64,000 nt of DNA from positions 124,001 to 188,000 of the forward strand of contig JBBIVX010000001.1 of the NCBI GenBank assembly GCA_037439465.1. The letters are read 5' to 3'. Positions within the stretch are counted from its first letter, which is position 1, and each line of letters opens with the position of its first letter. The position numbers and the translations under genes were made by a program. The stretch is from Parasulfuritortus sp037439465. Its GTDB lineage: Bacteria; Pseudomonadota; Gammaproteobacteria; Burkholderiales; Thiobacillaceae. The notes under the pieces were generated by a model. It searched no databases and had not been told where the DNA came from. It saw only the letters and a list, made by a program, of their open reading frames with translations. This document shows positions 18,172-27,404 of this stretch, piece after piece.

Positions 18172-18728
18172 CAAACTTGAGCGCAACGGAGGAGAACATG
18201 GCATCAGGCATCCTGGGAATTGGCGCGATGGGCCTCAATGCGGCCCAGGCGGGCATACGGGTGACGCAGAACAACATCGCCAATGTCAACACCGCCGGCT
18301 ATCACCGTCAGGGCACCGACTTCGTGGCGGTGCAGCCCATCGGCGGTTTCGGCAACGGTGTCAACGCCGTCGGCCTCAATCGCGCGTATGACCGCTTTCT
18401 GGAGAACGAGCTGATACTCAGCCAGGGGCAGTTGTCGCGTCACGAGGTCTATGCCAGTTATGCCACCGAAATGGACGCTATGTTCGGCGACACGGCGAGC
18501 GGACTGAGCGCGGCCTTCAACAGTTTTTTCTCCGCAGTCAATGAGGTCGCCAATGCCCCCACCTCCATGGCGGCACGGCAAACCATGCTGACGGCCGGAA
18601 CAAACCTGGCGCGTCGCTTCGGTGATCTCGACAGCCTGACGCGCAACCTGCAGCAGAATATAAATCAGCAGATACGCGACAGTGCCATTCAGGTGAGCAG
18701 CTACGCCAGTCGTATCGCCGAGATCAAT

Positions 18729-18802
18729 ACCCAGATCGGCGTCGTCCGCTCGACCAGCGGTGATGACCCAGATCGGCGTCGTCCGCTCGACCAGCGGTGA
18801 TG
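18729..18802 (+). repeat. Perfect 37-bp tandem duplication inside flgK
   Basis: Two identical head-to-tail copies, 18729-18765 and 18766-18802, each beginning ACCCAGATCGGCG and ending AGCGGTGATG. The unit length is 1 mod 3, so the extra copy causes a +1 frame change. One copy encodes TQIGVVRSTSGD in the FlgK frame. Confidence 0.97.
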
Positions 18803-19619
18803 CTTCAGCCAATGCCCTCATGGACCAGCGCGACCAGCTGGCGGCGGAGATCAACAAGTTGGTCGGCGTCAGTGTGGTGGTGCAGGACGATGGTAATTAC
18901 AACCTTTACATCGGTTCCGGCCAGGCGCTGGTGACGGGTGGGCATGCCAATGCCCTGACGGCGGTCGCCGACCCGGCCGACCCGACCCAATACCTCGTCG
19001 CATTGCATATTGGCCCCTCCGAAGTCGCCCTTGATAGCCGCCAGATCACCGGCGGCAAGGTAGGCGGCCTGCTCGCCTTCCGCGAGGACATGCTAATCCC
19101 GACGCAACGTCAGTTGGGCACCCTCGCCTATACTCTCACCCAGACGTTCAACGCTCTGCATGCGGCCGGCTTCGACCTGAACGGCGCTGCCGGCGGCGCT
19201 TTTTTTGCGCCGGCGACTTTGCGCGATCCGGTGGCTAACCTGAACAACAGCGGCAACGCGGCCTATGCGGTGGCGGTCACCGCGCCTGGACTGCTGGCGG
19301 ACAGCGATTACCGATTGAGCTATGACGGCGCCAACTACACCCTGATTCGCCTGTCCGACAACACCAGCTTTGCCGCCGCCGATCTGGCCAGCCTGAATAC
19401 AGCCATCGCCGGCGAGGGCTTGAGTTTCAGCCTCAATAGCGGCGCCATCGCGGCCGGCGACAGCTATCTGGTACGCCCCACCCAATATGCGGCGCACGGT
19501 CTGGCACTGGCCGTCAGTGACCCGGCGGCGATCGCCGCCGCCCTCGGCGCCACCCCCGGCGACAACCAGAACGCCTTGCGCCTGGCCGGTGTGCAAACGC
19601 AGAAACTGTTGGGCAATGG

Positions 19620-19687
19620 CAGCAACAGCCTGCAATCCGCCTATGGCGCGCCTCGCCGGCCCAGCAACAGCCTGCAATCCGCCTATG
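19620..19687 (+). repeat. In-frame 26-bp direct repeat in flgK
   Basis: The 26 bases at 19620-19645 recur at 19662-19687, 42 bases apart, separated by a 16-base GC-rich spacer. The frame is kept; the protein reads NSLQSAY twice (NSLQSAYGAPRRPSNSLQ...). Typical FlgK has this segment once, so it looks like a 14-codon insertion. Confidence 0.9.
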
Positions 19688-19928
19688 ACCAGTTGGTCAG
19701 CCGCAACGCCACCCTGGCCAATGGTGCCGACATCAACGTCACCGCCTATCAGACCCTGACCGATCAGGCCACGGCCGCGCAGCAGTCGTTTTCCGGCGTC
19801 AATCTCGATGAAGAGGCTGCCAACCTCATTCAGTACCAACAGGCTTACCAGGCGGCGGCCCGCGCCATGCAGATCGCCGCCAGCCTGTTCGATGAAATAC
19901 TGGCCATCGGCCGTTAACAAAGATCATT

Positions 19929-20876
19929 ATGCGCATCAGTTCTGCCACCTTCTACGCCGCCAGCCTGACAGGAATCCGCGATCAGCAATCGGCTATTGCC
20001 CGCCTCAACCAACAGATCGGCAGTGGTCAGCGTCTGTTGGCGGCCAAGGACGACCCGGTTGCCATGGGCCGGGTGCTTGCCTTGAGCGAGAGCATCGCCA
20101 GCCGGGTGCAATTCCAGTCCAATCAGCAAAAGGCGGAACTGGCACTGAAGCAGGAGCACACTCTGCTCGACGGGCTTTATAGCGCCCTGTCGAGTGTGCG
20201 CCAGGCTCTCGTCGATACCAGCGCCGGACACGACCAGTCGCTGCGCGACCAGGCCGCCGCGACGCTGGCGGGGCTGTATGCCCACATCAAGTCGCTGTTG
20301 AATTATCGGGATCCGGGCGGCGACTATATCTTCGCCGGCTATGAGACAGCCACCCAGCCCTACAGCCATGTCCCGGCCTACGACCCTGCCTTGCCCGGCG
20401 GTCCCGCCGACAGCCCCGACAGTGCCTACGGTGGCGATGCGGGCGTGCGCCGGATCGAGGTGGAACAGGGCCGTTTCGTGCAGATCAACGATAATCTCAA
20501 TGGCTTCATGCAGGCGGGTGGCGGCGCGGATATGCTTGAACTGATCGATCAGGCCGCCATCGACCTGCACGATGCGGTCACCCCGGCGGCGACGCTACAG
20601 GGCAGGCTGGATGCCGCCTACGCTGATCTGGGGACGGTCATCGACGGTGTACGCAACCTGACGGCGGCGGTTGCCGGGCGACTCATGGAGGTCGATGACG
20701 CCGGCAAGAGCACCGAGCAGTTTCTATTGCAGGAGCGCAATGCCCTCGGCAGCCTAACGGAGCTTGACCAGGCCGCCGCTATCGTGGAGTTGCAGCAGCG
20801 CCAGGTTTCCTTGCAGGCCGCCGAAAGCGCCTTCTCGCTCACTGCCAAGTTGTCGCTGTTCAACTACCTGTCCTGA
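19929..20876 (+). CDS. flgL: FlgL, hook-associated protein 3
   Basis: A 315-residue flagellin-like protein beginning MRISSATFYAASLTGIRDQQ, with the FlgL segment LNQQIGSGQRLLAAKDDPVA and a C-terminal helix SAFSLTAKLSLFNYLS. FlgL sits between FlgK and the filament. It starts 11 bases after flgK, so it shares the sigma-28-type promoter; the premature stop in flgK might also reduce flgL expression by polarity. It converges on the aminotransferase gene, with 22 bases between stops that contain a GCCGCCGGCGGC palindrome. Confidence 0.94.
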   Translation: MRISSATFYAASLTGIRDQQSAIARLNQQIGSGQRLLAAKDDPVAMGRVLALSESIASRVQFQSNQQKAELALKQEHTLLDGLYSALSSVRQALVDTSAGHDQSLRDQAAATLAGLYAHIKSLLNYRDPGGDYIFAGYETATQPYSHVPAYDPALPGGPADSPDSAYGGDAGVRRIEVEQGRFVQINDNLNGFMQAGGGADMLELIDQAAIDLHDAVTPAATLQGRLDAAYADLGTVIDGVRNLTAAVAGRLMEVDDAGKSTEQFLLQERNALGSLTELDQAAAIVELQQRQVSLQAAESAFSLTAKLSLFNYLS

Positions 20877-20898
20877 TGGCGCCGCCGCCGGCGGCAAA

Positions 20899-22089
20899 CT
20901 ACCCCAGTGCCTTGGCCATGCGCGCCAGCGCCTTGTCGAGGTTATCGCTGGAGGTGGCAAAAGACAAACGTACATGGCCCTCGGTGCCAAAGGCGGAGCC
21001 GGGCACCACGGCCACGCCGTTTTCCAGCAGATACTCGCTCATGCTTAGGTCGTTGCCGGCCTTCAGCCGGCCGGCGGCATGGAGCGAGGCGATAGCGTCG
21101 CGCATGTCGGGAAAGGCATAGAAGGCGCCACCGCTGTCGACGCAGCGCACACCAGGGAGACGGTTGAGGCCGTCCACGACTTGGCGATGACGCTGCCTGA
21201 ACGCCGCCAGCATGGGCTCGATGCAGGACTGATCGCCATTGAGCGCAGCCTCGGCGGCGACCTGCGAGATCGAGGTCGGGTTGGAGGTGCTCTGCGACTG
21301 GATGTCGGTCATGGCGCCGATGAGGGGCCTGGGACCGGCAGCATAGCCGATACGCCAGCCGGTCATTGCATAGGCCTTCGATACGCCGTTGAGGATTACG
21401 CTGCGGCCATACAGATCCGGGCAGGCGTTGAGCAGATTGGCAAAGGGCTGGTCGGCGAGCAGGATGTGCTCATACATGTCGTCAGAGGCAATCAGCACCT
21501 GCGGGTGGCGGCGCAGAACCGCGCCCAACGCGGCCAATTCAGCCAAGGTGTAGATCGACCCGGAAGGGTTCGACGGGCTGTTAAGCACAAGCATCTTGGT
21601 GCGCGGGGTGATGGCCGCCTCCAGTTGCACCGGGGTGATCTTGAAGCCCTGGGCGATGCCGGCCTCGACGATGACCGGCTTGCCGTCGGCGAGGATGACG
21701 ATATCCGGGTAGGAGACCCAATACGGTGCCGGGATGATGACCTCGTCGCCGGTACCGATATAGGCTTGGCATAGGTTGTAGAAGCTCTGCTTGCCGCCGC
21801 AGGAGACCAGTATCTGGTCGGCCGCGTAGTCGAGGCCGTTTTCCCGTCGGAACTTGTCCGCCACGGCTTGTTTCAGGCTGGCCGTGCCGCCGACGGCGGT
21901 GTACTTGGTGAACCCCCGGTTGATCGCGGCGATGGCCGCGTCCTTGATGTGCCGGGGGGTGTCGAAGTCAGGCTCGCCCACACCGAGGTTGATGATGTCC
22001 TTGCCCGCCGCCTTCAGTTGCGCAGCGCGGGCTGAGATGGCGAGAGTGGGGGATGGCTTGATGTTGCGGACGCGTTGCGAGAGTTCCAA
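20899..22089 (-). CDS. Pyridoxal-phosphate aminotransferase, aspartate aminotransferase Ib type
   Basis: A 396-residue fold-type I enzyme with MELSQRVRNIKPSPTLAIS at the start, INLGVGEPDFDTPRHIKDAA, SPSNPSGSIY, and the Schiff-base lysine Lys238 in GVSKAYAMTGWRIGYAAG. It should move the amino group between aspartate (or related amino acids) and 2-oxoglutarate; the same subgroup includes aromatic and prephenate aminotransferases, so the exact substrate is open. The start is TTG at 22089; no in-frame ATG lies nearby upstream and AAGG is 8 bases before it. uvrB diverges from it across 78 bases, in which I see no LexA-like box. Confidence 0.92.
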   Translation of the reverse strand: MELSQRVRNIKPSPTLAISARAAQLKAAGKDIINLGVGEPDFDTPRHIKDAAIAAINRGFTKYTAVGGTASLKQAVADKFRRENGLDYAADQILVSCGGKQSFYNLCQAYIGTGDEVIIPAPYWVSYPDIVILADGKPVIVEAGIAQGFKITPVQLEAAITPRTKMLVLNSPSNPSGSIYTLAELAALGAVLRRHPQVLIASDDMYEHILLADQPFANLLNACPDLYGRSVILNGVSKAYAMTGWRIGYAAGPRPLIGAMTDIQSQSTSNPTSISQVAAEAALNGDQSCIEPMLAAFRQRHRQVVDGLNRLPGVRCVDSGGAFYAFPDMRDAIASLHAAGRLKAGNDLSMSEYLLENGVAVVPGSAFGTEGHVRLSFATSSDNLDKALARMAKALG

Positions 22090-22167
22090 GATGCTTGCCT
22101 TAAACTAAGTGCGCCGGTCGGCCGGGCGCGCAATGTTAATATCCGACGACTGCGCGCGATTCTACCC

Positions 22168-24207
22168 ATGGCCGTCACGTTTCCCAATAGCCCTTATTCG
22201 CTGCATCAGCCGTTTGCGCCCTCCGGCGACCAGCCCGAGGCGATCGCCAAGCTGGTCGAAGGCATTGGCCGGGGTATGAAATACCAGACCCTGCTCGGTG
22301 TGACCGGCTCGGGCAAGACCTACACCATGGCCAACGTCATCGCCCGCACCGGCCGGCCGGCCTTCGTCATGGCGCCCAACAAGACCCTGGCAGCGCAGCT
22401 TTATGCCGAGTTTCGCGAGTTCTTTCCCGACAATGCCGTCGAGTACTTCGTTTCCTATTACGACTACTACCAGCCGGAGGCCTATGTCCCGGCGCGCGAC
22501 CTGTTCATCGAGAAAGACTCCAGCATCAACGAGCACATCGAGCAGATGCGGCTGTCGGCGACCAAGGCCATACTCGAGCGGCGCGACTGCGTGATCGTCG
22601 GCACGGTGTCGGCCATCTACGGCATCGGCGACCCGTCCGACTATCACGACATGATCCTGCACCTGAAGCAGGGCGAGCGGATCGAGCAGCGCTACATTCT
22701 CAAGCGGCTGACCGCCATGCAGTACCAGCGCAACGAGTTGGAGTTCAAGCGCGGCGTGTTCCGGGTCAAGGGCGACGTGATCGATATCTTCCCGGCCGAG
22801 CACGCCGATTCGGCGGTGCGCCTCTCGCTGTTCGATGACGAGGTGGAGACGATTACCCTGTTCGACCCGTTGACCGGCCAGGTGCGGGGCAAGGTCGGCC
22901 GCTTCACCGTATTTCCGTCCAGCCATTACGTGACCCCGCGCGAGACCACCCTGCGCGCCATCGAAACCATCAAGCTGGAATTGCGTGAGCGCCTGGATTT
23001 TTTCAATAGTCAGCAGAAACTGGTCGAGGCGCAACGCCTTGAGCAGCGCACCCGCTTCGATCTGGAAATGATGGAGCAGCTCGGTTTTTGCAAAGGCATC
23101 GAGAACTATTCGCGCCATTTCTCGGGGCGCAAGCCAGGCGAGCCGCCGCCCACCCTGATCGACTATCTGCCGGAAGACGCCCTGATGTTTATCGACGAAG
23201 CGCACGTCACTGTGCCCCAGGTCGGCGGCATGTACAAGGGCGACCGGGCGCGCAAGCAGAACCTGGTTGACTATGGCTTCCGGCTGCCGTCGGCGCTGGA
23301 CAACCGGCCCCTGCGCTTCGACGAATTCGAAAAGATGCTGCGTCAGACCGTGTTCGTCTCCGCCACGCCCGGCCCCTATGAACGCCAGCATGAGGAGCAG
23401 GTGGTGGAACAGTTGGTGCGGCCCACCGGCCTCATCGATCCGACCATCCTCATCCGCCCGGTCACCACCCAGGTGGACGACCTAATGAGCGAGATCAATC
23501 TGCGCGCTGCCAAGAACGAGCGGGTGATGGTCACCACCCTGACCAAGCGCATGGCCGAGCAGCTTACCGAGTATTACGCCGAGCATGGCGTTAAAGTGCG
23601 CTATCTGCATTCCGACATCGACACGGTGGAGCGGGTCGAGATTATTCGTGACCTGCGCCTGGGCCAGTTCGACGTCCTCATCGGCATCAATCTGCTGCGC
23701 GAGGGCCTCGATATACCGGAGGTGTCACTGGTAGCCATACTTGATGCCGACAAGGAGGGTTTCCTGCGCTCCGAGCGCTCATTGATCCAGACCATCGGCC
23801 GCGCCGCCCGCCACCTCAACGGTGCCGCCATCCTTTACGCCGACACGGTCACCGACTCCATGCGCCGGGCCATCGACGAGACCGACCGCCGCCGCAAAAA
23901 ACAAATGGCCTACAACCAGGCCCACGGCATCATTCCCAAAGGCGTGCAGAAGCGGATCAAGGACATCATCGACGGTATTTACGACCAGGAGGAGGCGGAA
24001 CGGGCGCTGCAAGCGGCGCAGGAGCGCGCGCATTATCAGACACTTGATGACAAGGCGCTGACACGCGAGATCAAGGGGCTGGAAAAAGCCATGCAGGCGG
24101 CGGCGAAGAACCTGGAGTTTGAGAAGGCGGCCCAGATCAGGGACGAAATGCACCGTCTCAAACGGCTATTGTTCGGCGTGGACGAGCACGACGCCGCCGG
24201 CGGTTGA
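22168..24207 (+). CDS. uvrB: UvrB, excinuclease ABC subunit B
   Basis: A 679-residue protein starting MAVTFPNSPYSLHQPFAPSG. Walker A GVTGSGKT is at 44-51, the damage-probing beta-hairpin region reads SYYDYYQPEAYVPARDLF, and IDEAHVTVPQVGGMYKGDRA follows. The C-terminal UVR domain (LEKAMQAAAKNLEFEKAAQI) that contacts UvrC is present. UvrB verifies damage handed over by UvrA and holds the pre-incision complex in nucleotide excision repair. An earlier in-frame start at 22075 would overlap the divergent gene and lacks family support. Confidence 0.97.
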   Translation: MAVTFPNSPYSLHQPFAPSGDQPEAIAKLVEGIGRGMKYQTLLGVTGSGKTYTMANVIARTGRPAFVMAPNKTLAAQLYAEFREFFPDNAVEYFVSYYDYYQPEAYVPARDLFIEKDSSINEHIEQMRLSATKAILERRDCVIVGTVSAIYGIGDPSDYHDMILHLKQGERIEQRYILKRLTAMQYQRNELEFKRGVFRVKGDVIDIFPAEHADSAVRLSLFDDEVETITLFDPLTGQVRGKVGRFTVFPSSHYVTPRETTLRAIETIKLELRERLDFFNSQQKLVEAQRLEQRTRFDLEMMEQLGFCKGIENYSRHFSGRKPGEPPPTLIDYLPEDALMFIDEAHVTVPQVGGMYKGDRARKQNLVDYGFRLPSALDNRPLRFDEFEKMLRQTVFVSATPGPYERQHEEQVVEQLVRPTGLIDPTILIRPVTTQVDDLMSEINLRAAKNERVMVTTLTKRMAEQLTEYYAEHGVKVRYLHSDIDTVERVEIIRDLRLGQFDVLIGINLLREGLDIPEVSLVAILDADKEGFLRSERSLIQTIGRAARHLNGAAILYADTVTDSMRRAIDETDRRRKKQMAYNQAHGIIPKGVQKRIKDIIDGIYDQEEAERALQAAQERAHYQTLDDKALTREIKGLEKAMQAAAKNLEFEKAAQIRDEMHRLKRLLFGVDEHDAAGG

Positions 24208-24243
24208 GGCGGCGCTGCCCACTGCGCCACCGTTGGGCCACGC

Positions 24244-25305
24244 TCAGGCCGCCAGGATGTCCCGCAGCGCCTCGATGAGAGCGGCGCACTGAGCGTCGGT
24301 GCCGACCGTGATGCGCAGGTACTGTTCGATGCGCGGCGCCCGAAAGTGGCGGATGATGATGCCGCGTTTCCTCAATGCCTGGGCGAGCACGCCGGCATCC
24401 TGGCCAGGATGGGTGACGAAAATGAAGTTGGCGGCCGAGGGCAGTACGCGGAAACCGAGCCCGGCCAGCGCCGTGCTCAGGGCGTCACGGCTGCGCATGA
24501 CCGCCGTCCGGGTGTGGTCGAAATATTCCCGGTCATCCATTGCCGCCGTGGCGCCGGCGAGGGCGAGGCGGTCGAGTGGATAGGAGTTGAAACTGTCCTT
24601 GACGCGCGTGAGAGCCTCGATCAGGTCGGGGTGGCCGACCGCGAAACCGACCCGCAGCCCGGCCAGCGAACGCGATTTCGACAGGGTCTGGACGACCAGC
24701 AGGTTGGGGTGGCGGCCTACCAGGCTGATGGCCGAGGCGCCGCCGAAATCGACATAGGCTTCATCGATCACCACAACCGAATCGGCATTGCCGGCCAGCA
24801 GCCGTTCGATATGTGCCAAAGGCAGGAAACAGCCGGTGGGGGCGTTGGGATTGGGAAAGATGATGCCGCCGTTGGGGCGCGCATAGTCCTCCACCCGGAT
24901 ACGGAAATCCCCATCCAGTGGCACCGTCTCATAGTCTATGCCGTATAGGCCGCAGTACACCGGATAAAAGCTGTAGGTGATGTCCGGGAAGCAAAGCGGG
25001 CGATCGTGCTTGAGCAGGGATGGGAAGGCGTGCGCGAGCACCTCGTCGGAACCGTTGCCGACGAAGACCTGGGCGGAGGTGATGCCGTAGTGGGCGGCTA
25101 TCGCCGCCTTCAGCCGCTCCGCATTGGGGTCTGGATAGAGGCGCAGGCTGTCGCCCATCTCGCGGCGCAAGGCCTCCAGCACCCTGGGTGACGGTCCGTA
25201 AGGGTTTTCGTTGGTATTGAGCTTGATGAGATTGGGTAGCTTGGGCTGTTCGCCAGGCACGTAGGGGGTCAGGCCGTGGACGACGGCACTCCAGTAGCGA
25301 CTCAT
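24244..25305 (-). CDS. hisC: Histidinol-phosphate aminotransferase
   Basis: A 353-residue PLP enzyme beginning MSRYWSAVVHGLTPYVPGEQ, then NTNENPYGPSPRVLEALR, typical of HisC. The lysine lies in TLSKSRSLAGLRVGFAVG, and FPNPNAPTGCF binds the cofactor. It converts imidazole acetol phosphate to histidinol phosphate. The frame stays open far upstream, but that part is only antisense to hisB and hisH. It faces away from hisBHAFIE across 99 bases (25306-25404); in many betaproteobacteria hisC instead lies upstream in the same direction. An ATG at 25350 is a less likely start. Confidence 0.95.
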   Translation of the reverse strand: MSRYWSAVVHGLTPYVPGEQPKLPNLIKLNTNENPYGPSPRVLEALRREMGDSLRLYPDPNAERLKAAIAAHYGITSAQVFVGNGSDEVLAHAFPSLLKHDRPLCFPDITYSFYPVYCGLYGIDYETVPLDGDFRIRVEDYARPNGGIIFPNPNAPTGCFLPLAHIERLLAGNADSVVVIDEAYVDFGGASAISLVGRHPNLLVVQTLSKSRSLAGLRVGFAVGHPDLIEALTRVKDSFNSYPLDRLALAGATAAMDDREYFDHTRTAVMRSRDALSTALAGLGFRVLPSAANFIFVTHPGQDAGVLAQALRKRGIIIRHFRAPRIEQYLRITVGTDAQCAALIEALRDILAA

Positions 25306-25404
25306 GACGTAAGGAGGATGGCTAGAAAGACGGCGTGAGAATGGTATCATGGCTGCCACCGAAGCCTCCCCTTCCCTGTTTCCCATCTTCATCCGACCGA
25401 CCCC

Positions 25405-25992
25405 ATGCGGAAATCCGAAGTCGCACGCAACACCCTCGAAACCCGGATCGTCGTTCGTCTTGACCTTGACGGTACGGGCGTCTCCAAGCTCGACACCGGC
25501 ATCGGGTTTCTCGACCACATGCTCGACCAGATAGCCCGTCATGGTCTCATCGATCTGGAGATCGTTGCCAGCGGCGACCGGCATATCGACGACCATCACA
25601 GCGTCGAGGACATCGGCATCACCTTGGGTCAGGCCTTTGCCAGGGCGCTCGGCGACAAAAAGGGTCTGCGCCGTTACGGCCAGGCCTACGTGCCGCTCGA
25701 TGAAGCGCTGGCCCGCGTGGTGGTAGATCTCTCCGGCCGGCCCGGTCTGGAATATCACGTCGATTTCACCCGCGCCCGCATCGGCGAGTTCGATGTCGAC
25801 CTGTTCCATGAGTTTTTCCAGGGCTTCGTCAACCATGCCGCGGTGACCCTGCATATAGACGGCCTGCGCGGCAGTAATGCCCACCACCAGGCAGAAACGG
25901 TATTCAAGGCCTTTGGCCGGGCTCTGCGCATGGCGTTGGAGGCCGATCCGCGCATGGGCGGCCTGCTGCCTTCGACCAAGGGCGCTTTGTAA
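25405..25992 (+). CDS. hisB: Imidazoleglycerol-phosphate dehydratase
   Basis: A 195-residue single-domain IGPD with the two metal-binding repeats: FLDHMLDQIARHG, DDHHSVEDIGI, then FFQGFVNHAAVTLHI and GSNAHHQAETVFKAFGRAL. The histidinol-phosphatase domain fused in enteric HisB is absent, as in other betaproteobacteria, so that step needs a separate enzyme. It dehydrates imidazole glycerol phosphate to imidazole acetol phosphate. It is the first gene of hisBHAFIE-hinT-tatABC and is followed without a gap by hisH. Confidence 0.96.
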   Translation: MRKSEVARNTLETRIVVRLDLDGTGVSKLDTGIGFLDHMLDQIARHGLIDLEIVASGDRHIDDHHSVEDIGITLGQAFARALGDKKGLRRYGQAYVPLDEALARVVVDLSGRPGLEYHVDFTRARIGEFDVDLFHEFFQGFVNHAAVTLHIDGLRGSNAHHQAETVFKAFGRALRMALEADPRMGGLLPSTKGAL

Positions 25993-26643
25993 ATGGCCGT
26001 GGCTATTGCCGTCATCGATTACGGCATGGGTAATCTGCATTCGGTGGCCAAGGCCCTGGAGAAAGTGGCCGGGGGCGCCGAGGTGGTCGTCACCGACGAC
26101 GCCCAAGCCATACTGGGCGCCGGTCGCGTGGTCTTTCCCGGCCAGGGCGCCGCGCCCGACTGTATGCGCGAGATCGATGCCCGCGGCCTGCGCGAGGTCA
26201 TTGTCCGCTGCGCGCGGGAGAAACCTTTCCTCGGCATCTGCATGGGCCTGCAAGTGCTGTTCGAGCACAGCGACGAAGGCAATACCCCTTGCCTTGGGCT
26301 TTTCCCCGGCGAAGTCAAACGCTTTCACCAGGAGAAAATGGTGGATGCCCGGGGCTGCCGCCTCAAGGTTCCGCACATGGGCTGGAACAACGTCCGCCAG
26401 CAGCGTTTGCATCCGCTTTGGGCGGGCATACCGGACGGCGAGCGTTTCTACTTCGTGCACAGCTATTTCGTGGTTCCGGGTCAGCCCGATCTGGCGGTGG
26501 GCCACGCCGACTATCCCTTCGAATTCGTCTGCGCCTGCGCCCGTGACAATGTGTTCGCGGTACAGTTTCACCCCGAAAAAAGTGCGTCGGCGGGCCTGCG
26601 CCTGTTGGCCAACTTCGTTTCCTGGGACGGTAAACCTGCTTAA
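25993..26643 (+). CDS. hisH: HisH, glutamine amidotransferase subunit of IGP synthase
   Basis: A 216-residue class I amidotransferase with the nucleophile Cys83 in FLGICMGLQVLFEHS and the His/Glu pair in VQFHPEKSA. IDYGMGNLHSV is the family start. It releases ammonia from glutamine and channels it to HisF. The ATG follows the hisB TAA directly. The histidine enzymes are contiguous from here to hisE, so stoichiometric expression from one transcript is expected. Confidence 0.96.
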   Translation: MAVAIAVIDYGMGNLHSVAKALEKVAGGAEVVVTDDAQAILGAGRVVFPGQGAAPDCMREIDARGLREVIVRCAREKPFLGICMGLQVLFEHSDEGNTPCLGLFPGEVKRFHQEKMVDARGCRLKVPHMGWNNVRQQRLHPLWAGIPDGERFYFVHSYFVVPGQPDLAVGHADYPFEFVCACARDNVFAVQFHPEKSASAGLRLLANFVSWDGKPA

Positions 26644-26660
26644 TCACCGAGAGTTCAGCA

Positions 26661-27404
26661 ATGCTCATTATTCCGGCCATAGACCTCAAGGATGGTCACT
26701 GTGTACGCCTGCGCCAAGGTGAGATGGACAGCGCCACGGTATTTTCCGAAGACCCGGCCGCCATGGCCCGCAAATGGGTGGCCAGCGGCGCCCGCCGCCT
26801 GCATCTGGTGGACCTCAACGGCGCCTTCGCCGGCAAGCCAGTCAACGAAGCGGCGATCAAGACGATCACCGATGCCGTGGGCGAGGAAATGCCGGTACAA
26901 CTGGGCGGCGGTATACGCGATCTGGATACCATCGAGCGTTACCTTGACGACGGCATCACCTATGTCATCATCGGCAGCGCGGCGGTGAAAAACCCCGGTT
27001 TCCTGCACGATGCGTGTAACGCGTTTCCAGGCCATATCATCGTCGGCCTCGATGCCAAGGGCGGCAAGGTGGCGGTGGAGGGCTGGTCCAAGGTCACCCA
27101 TCACGAGGTGGTCGATCTGGCCAGGCGCTTCGAGGACTATGGCGTCGAGGCGGTGGTGTACACCGACATCGGCCGCGACGGCATGATGTCCGGCGTCAAC
27201 ATCGACGCCACCGTGGCCCTGGCCCGGATCCTGAGCATTCCTGTCATCGCCAGCGGCGGCATCACCAACCTCGACGACATCCGGGCGCTATGCGCAGTGG
27301 AAGAGGAGGGCATCATGGGGGCGATCACCGGCCGTGCCATTTACGAGGGCACACTGGATTTCGCAGAGGCGCAGCAATTGGCGGATCGACTCGGTAAATC
27401 CTGA
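26661..27404 (+). CDS. hisA: HisA, ProFAR isomerase
   Basis: A 247-residue (beta-alpha)8 barrel with the catalytic Asp in IPAIDLKDGHCVRLRQG and the second in YTDIGRDGMMSGVN, plus phosphate-binding QLGGGIRDL and IASGGITNLDDI. It opens the ribose of ProFAR to PRFAR, the substrate of HisF. Its stop overlaps the hisF start (TGATG at 27402-27406). Length and motifs are normal. Confidence 0.96.
   Translation: MLIIPAIDLKDGHCVRLRQGEMDSATVFSEDPAAMARKWVASGARRLHLVDLNGAFAGKPVNEAAIKTITDAVGEEMPVQLGGGIRDLDTIERYLDDGITYVIIGSAAVKNPGFLHDACNAFPGHIIVGLDAKGGKVAVEGWSKVTHHEVVDLARRFEDYGVEAVVYTDIGRDGMMSGVNIDATVALARILSIPVIASGGITNLDDIRALCAVEEEGIMGAITGRAIYEGTLDFAEAQQLADRLGKS

Larger units (their letters stand above)
18198..19917 (+). 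pseudogene. flgK: FlgK, hook-associated protein 1, interrupted by a 37-bp duplication frameshift
   Basis: The gene starts MASGILGIGAMGLNAAQAGI after GGAGGAG, with the FlgK motif NNIANVNTAGYHRQGTDF. Reading is normal to INTQIGVVRSTSG, where a perfect 37-base tandem repeat (18729-18765 and 18766-18802) shifts the frame and gives a stop at 18798-18800. Removing one copy restores the frame, producing about 560 residues with DQRDQLAAEINKLVGVSVVV and the C-terminal IQYQQAYQAAARAMQIAASL. As written, only about 200 residues would be made, probably abolishing the hook-filament junction. It may be an assembly error, a lab mutation, or reversible slipped-strand switching. All other flg genes are intact. 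Confidence 0.9.

Noticed and set aside
18760..19917. The 3' part of flgK as an independent gene starting at GTG 18760 or ATG 18763
   Set aside because: It begins inside the duplication, has no ribosome site and corresponds to the middle and C-terminal part of FlgK.
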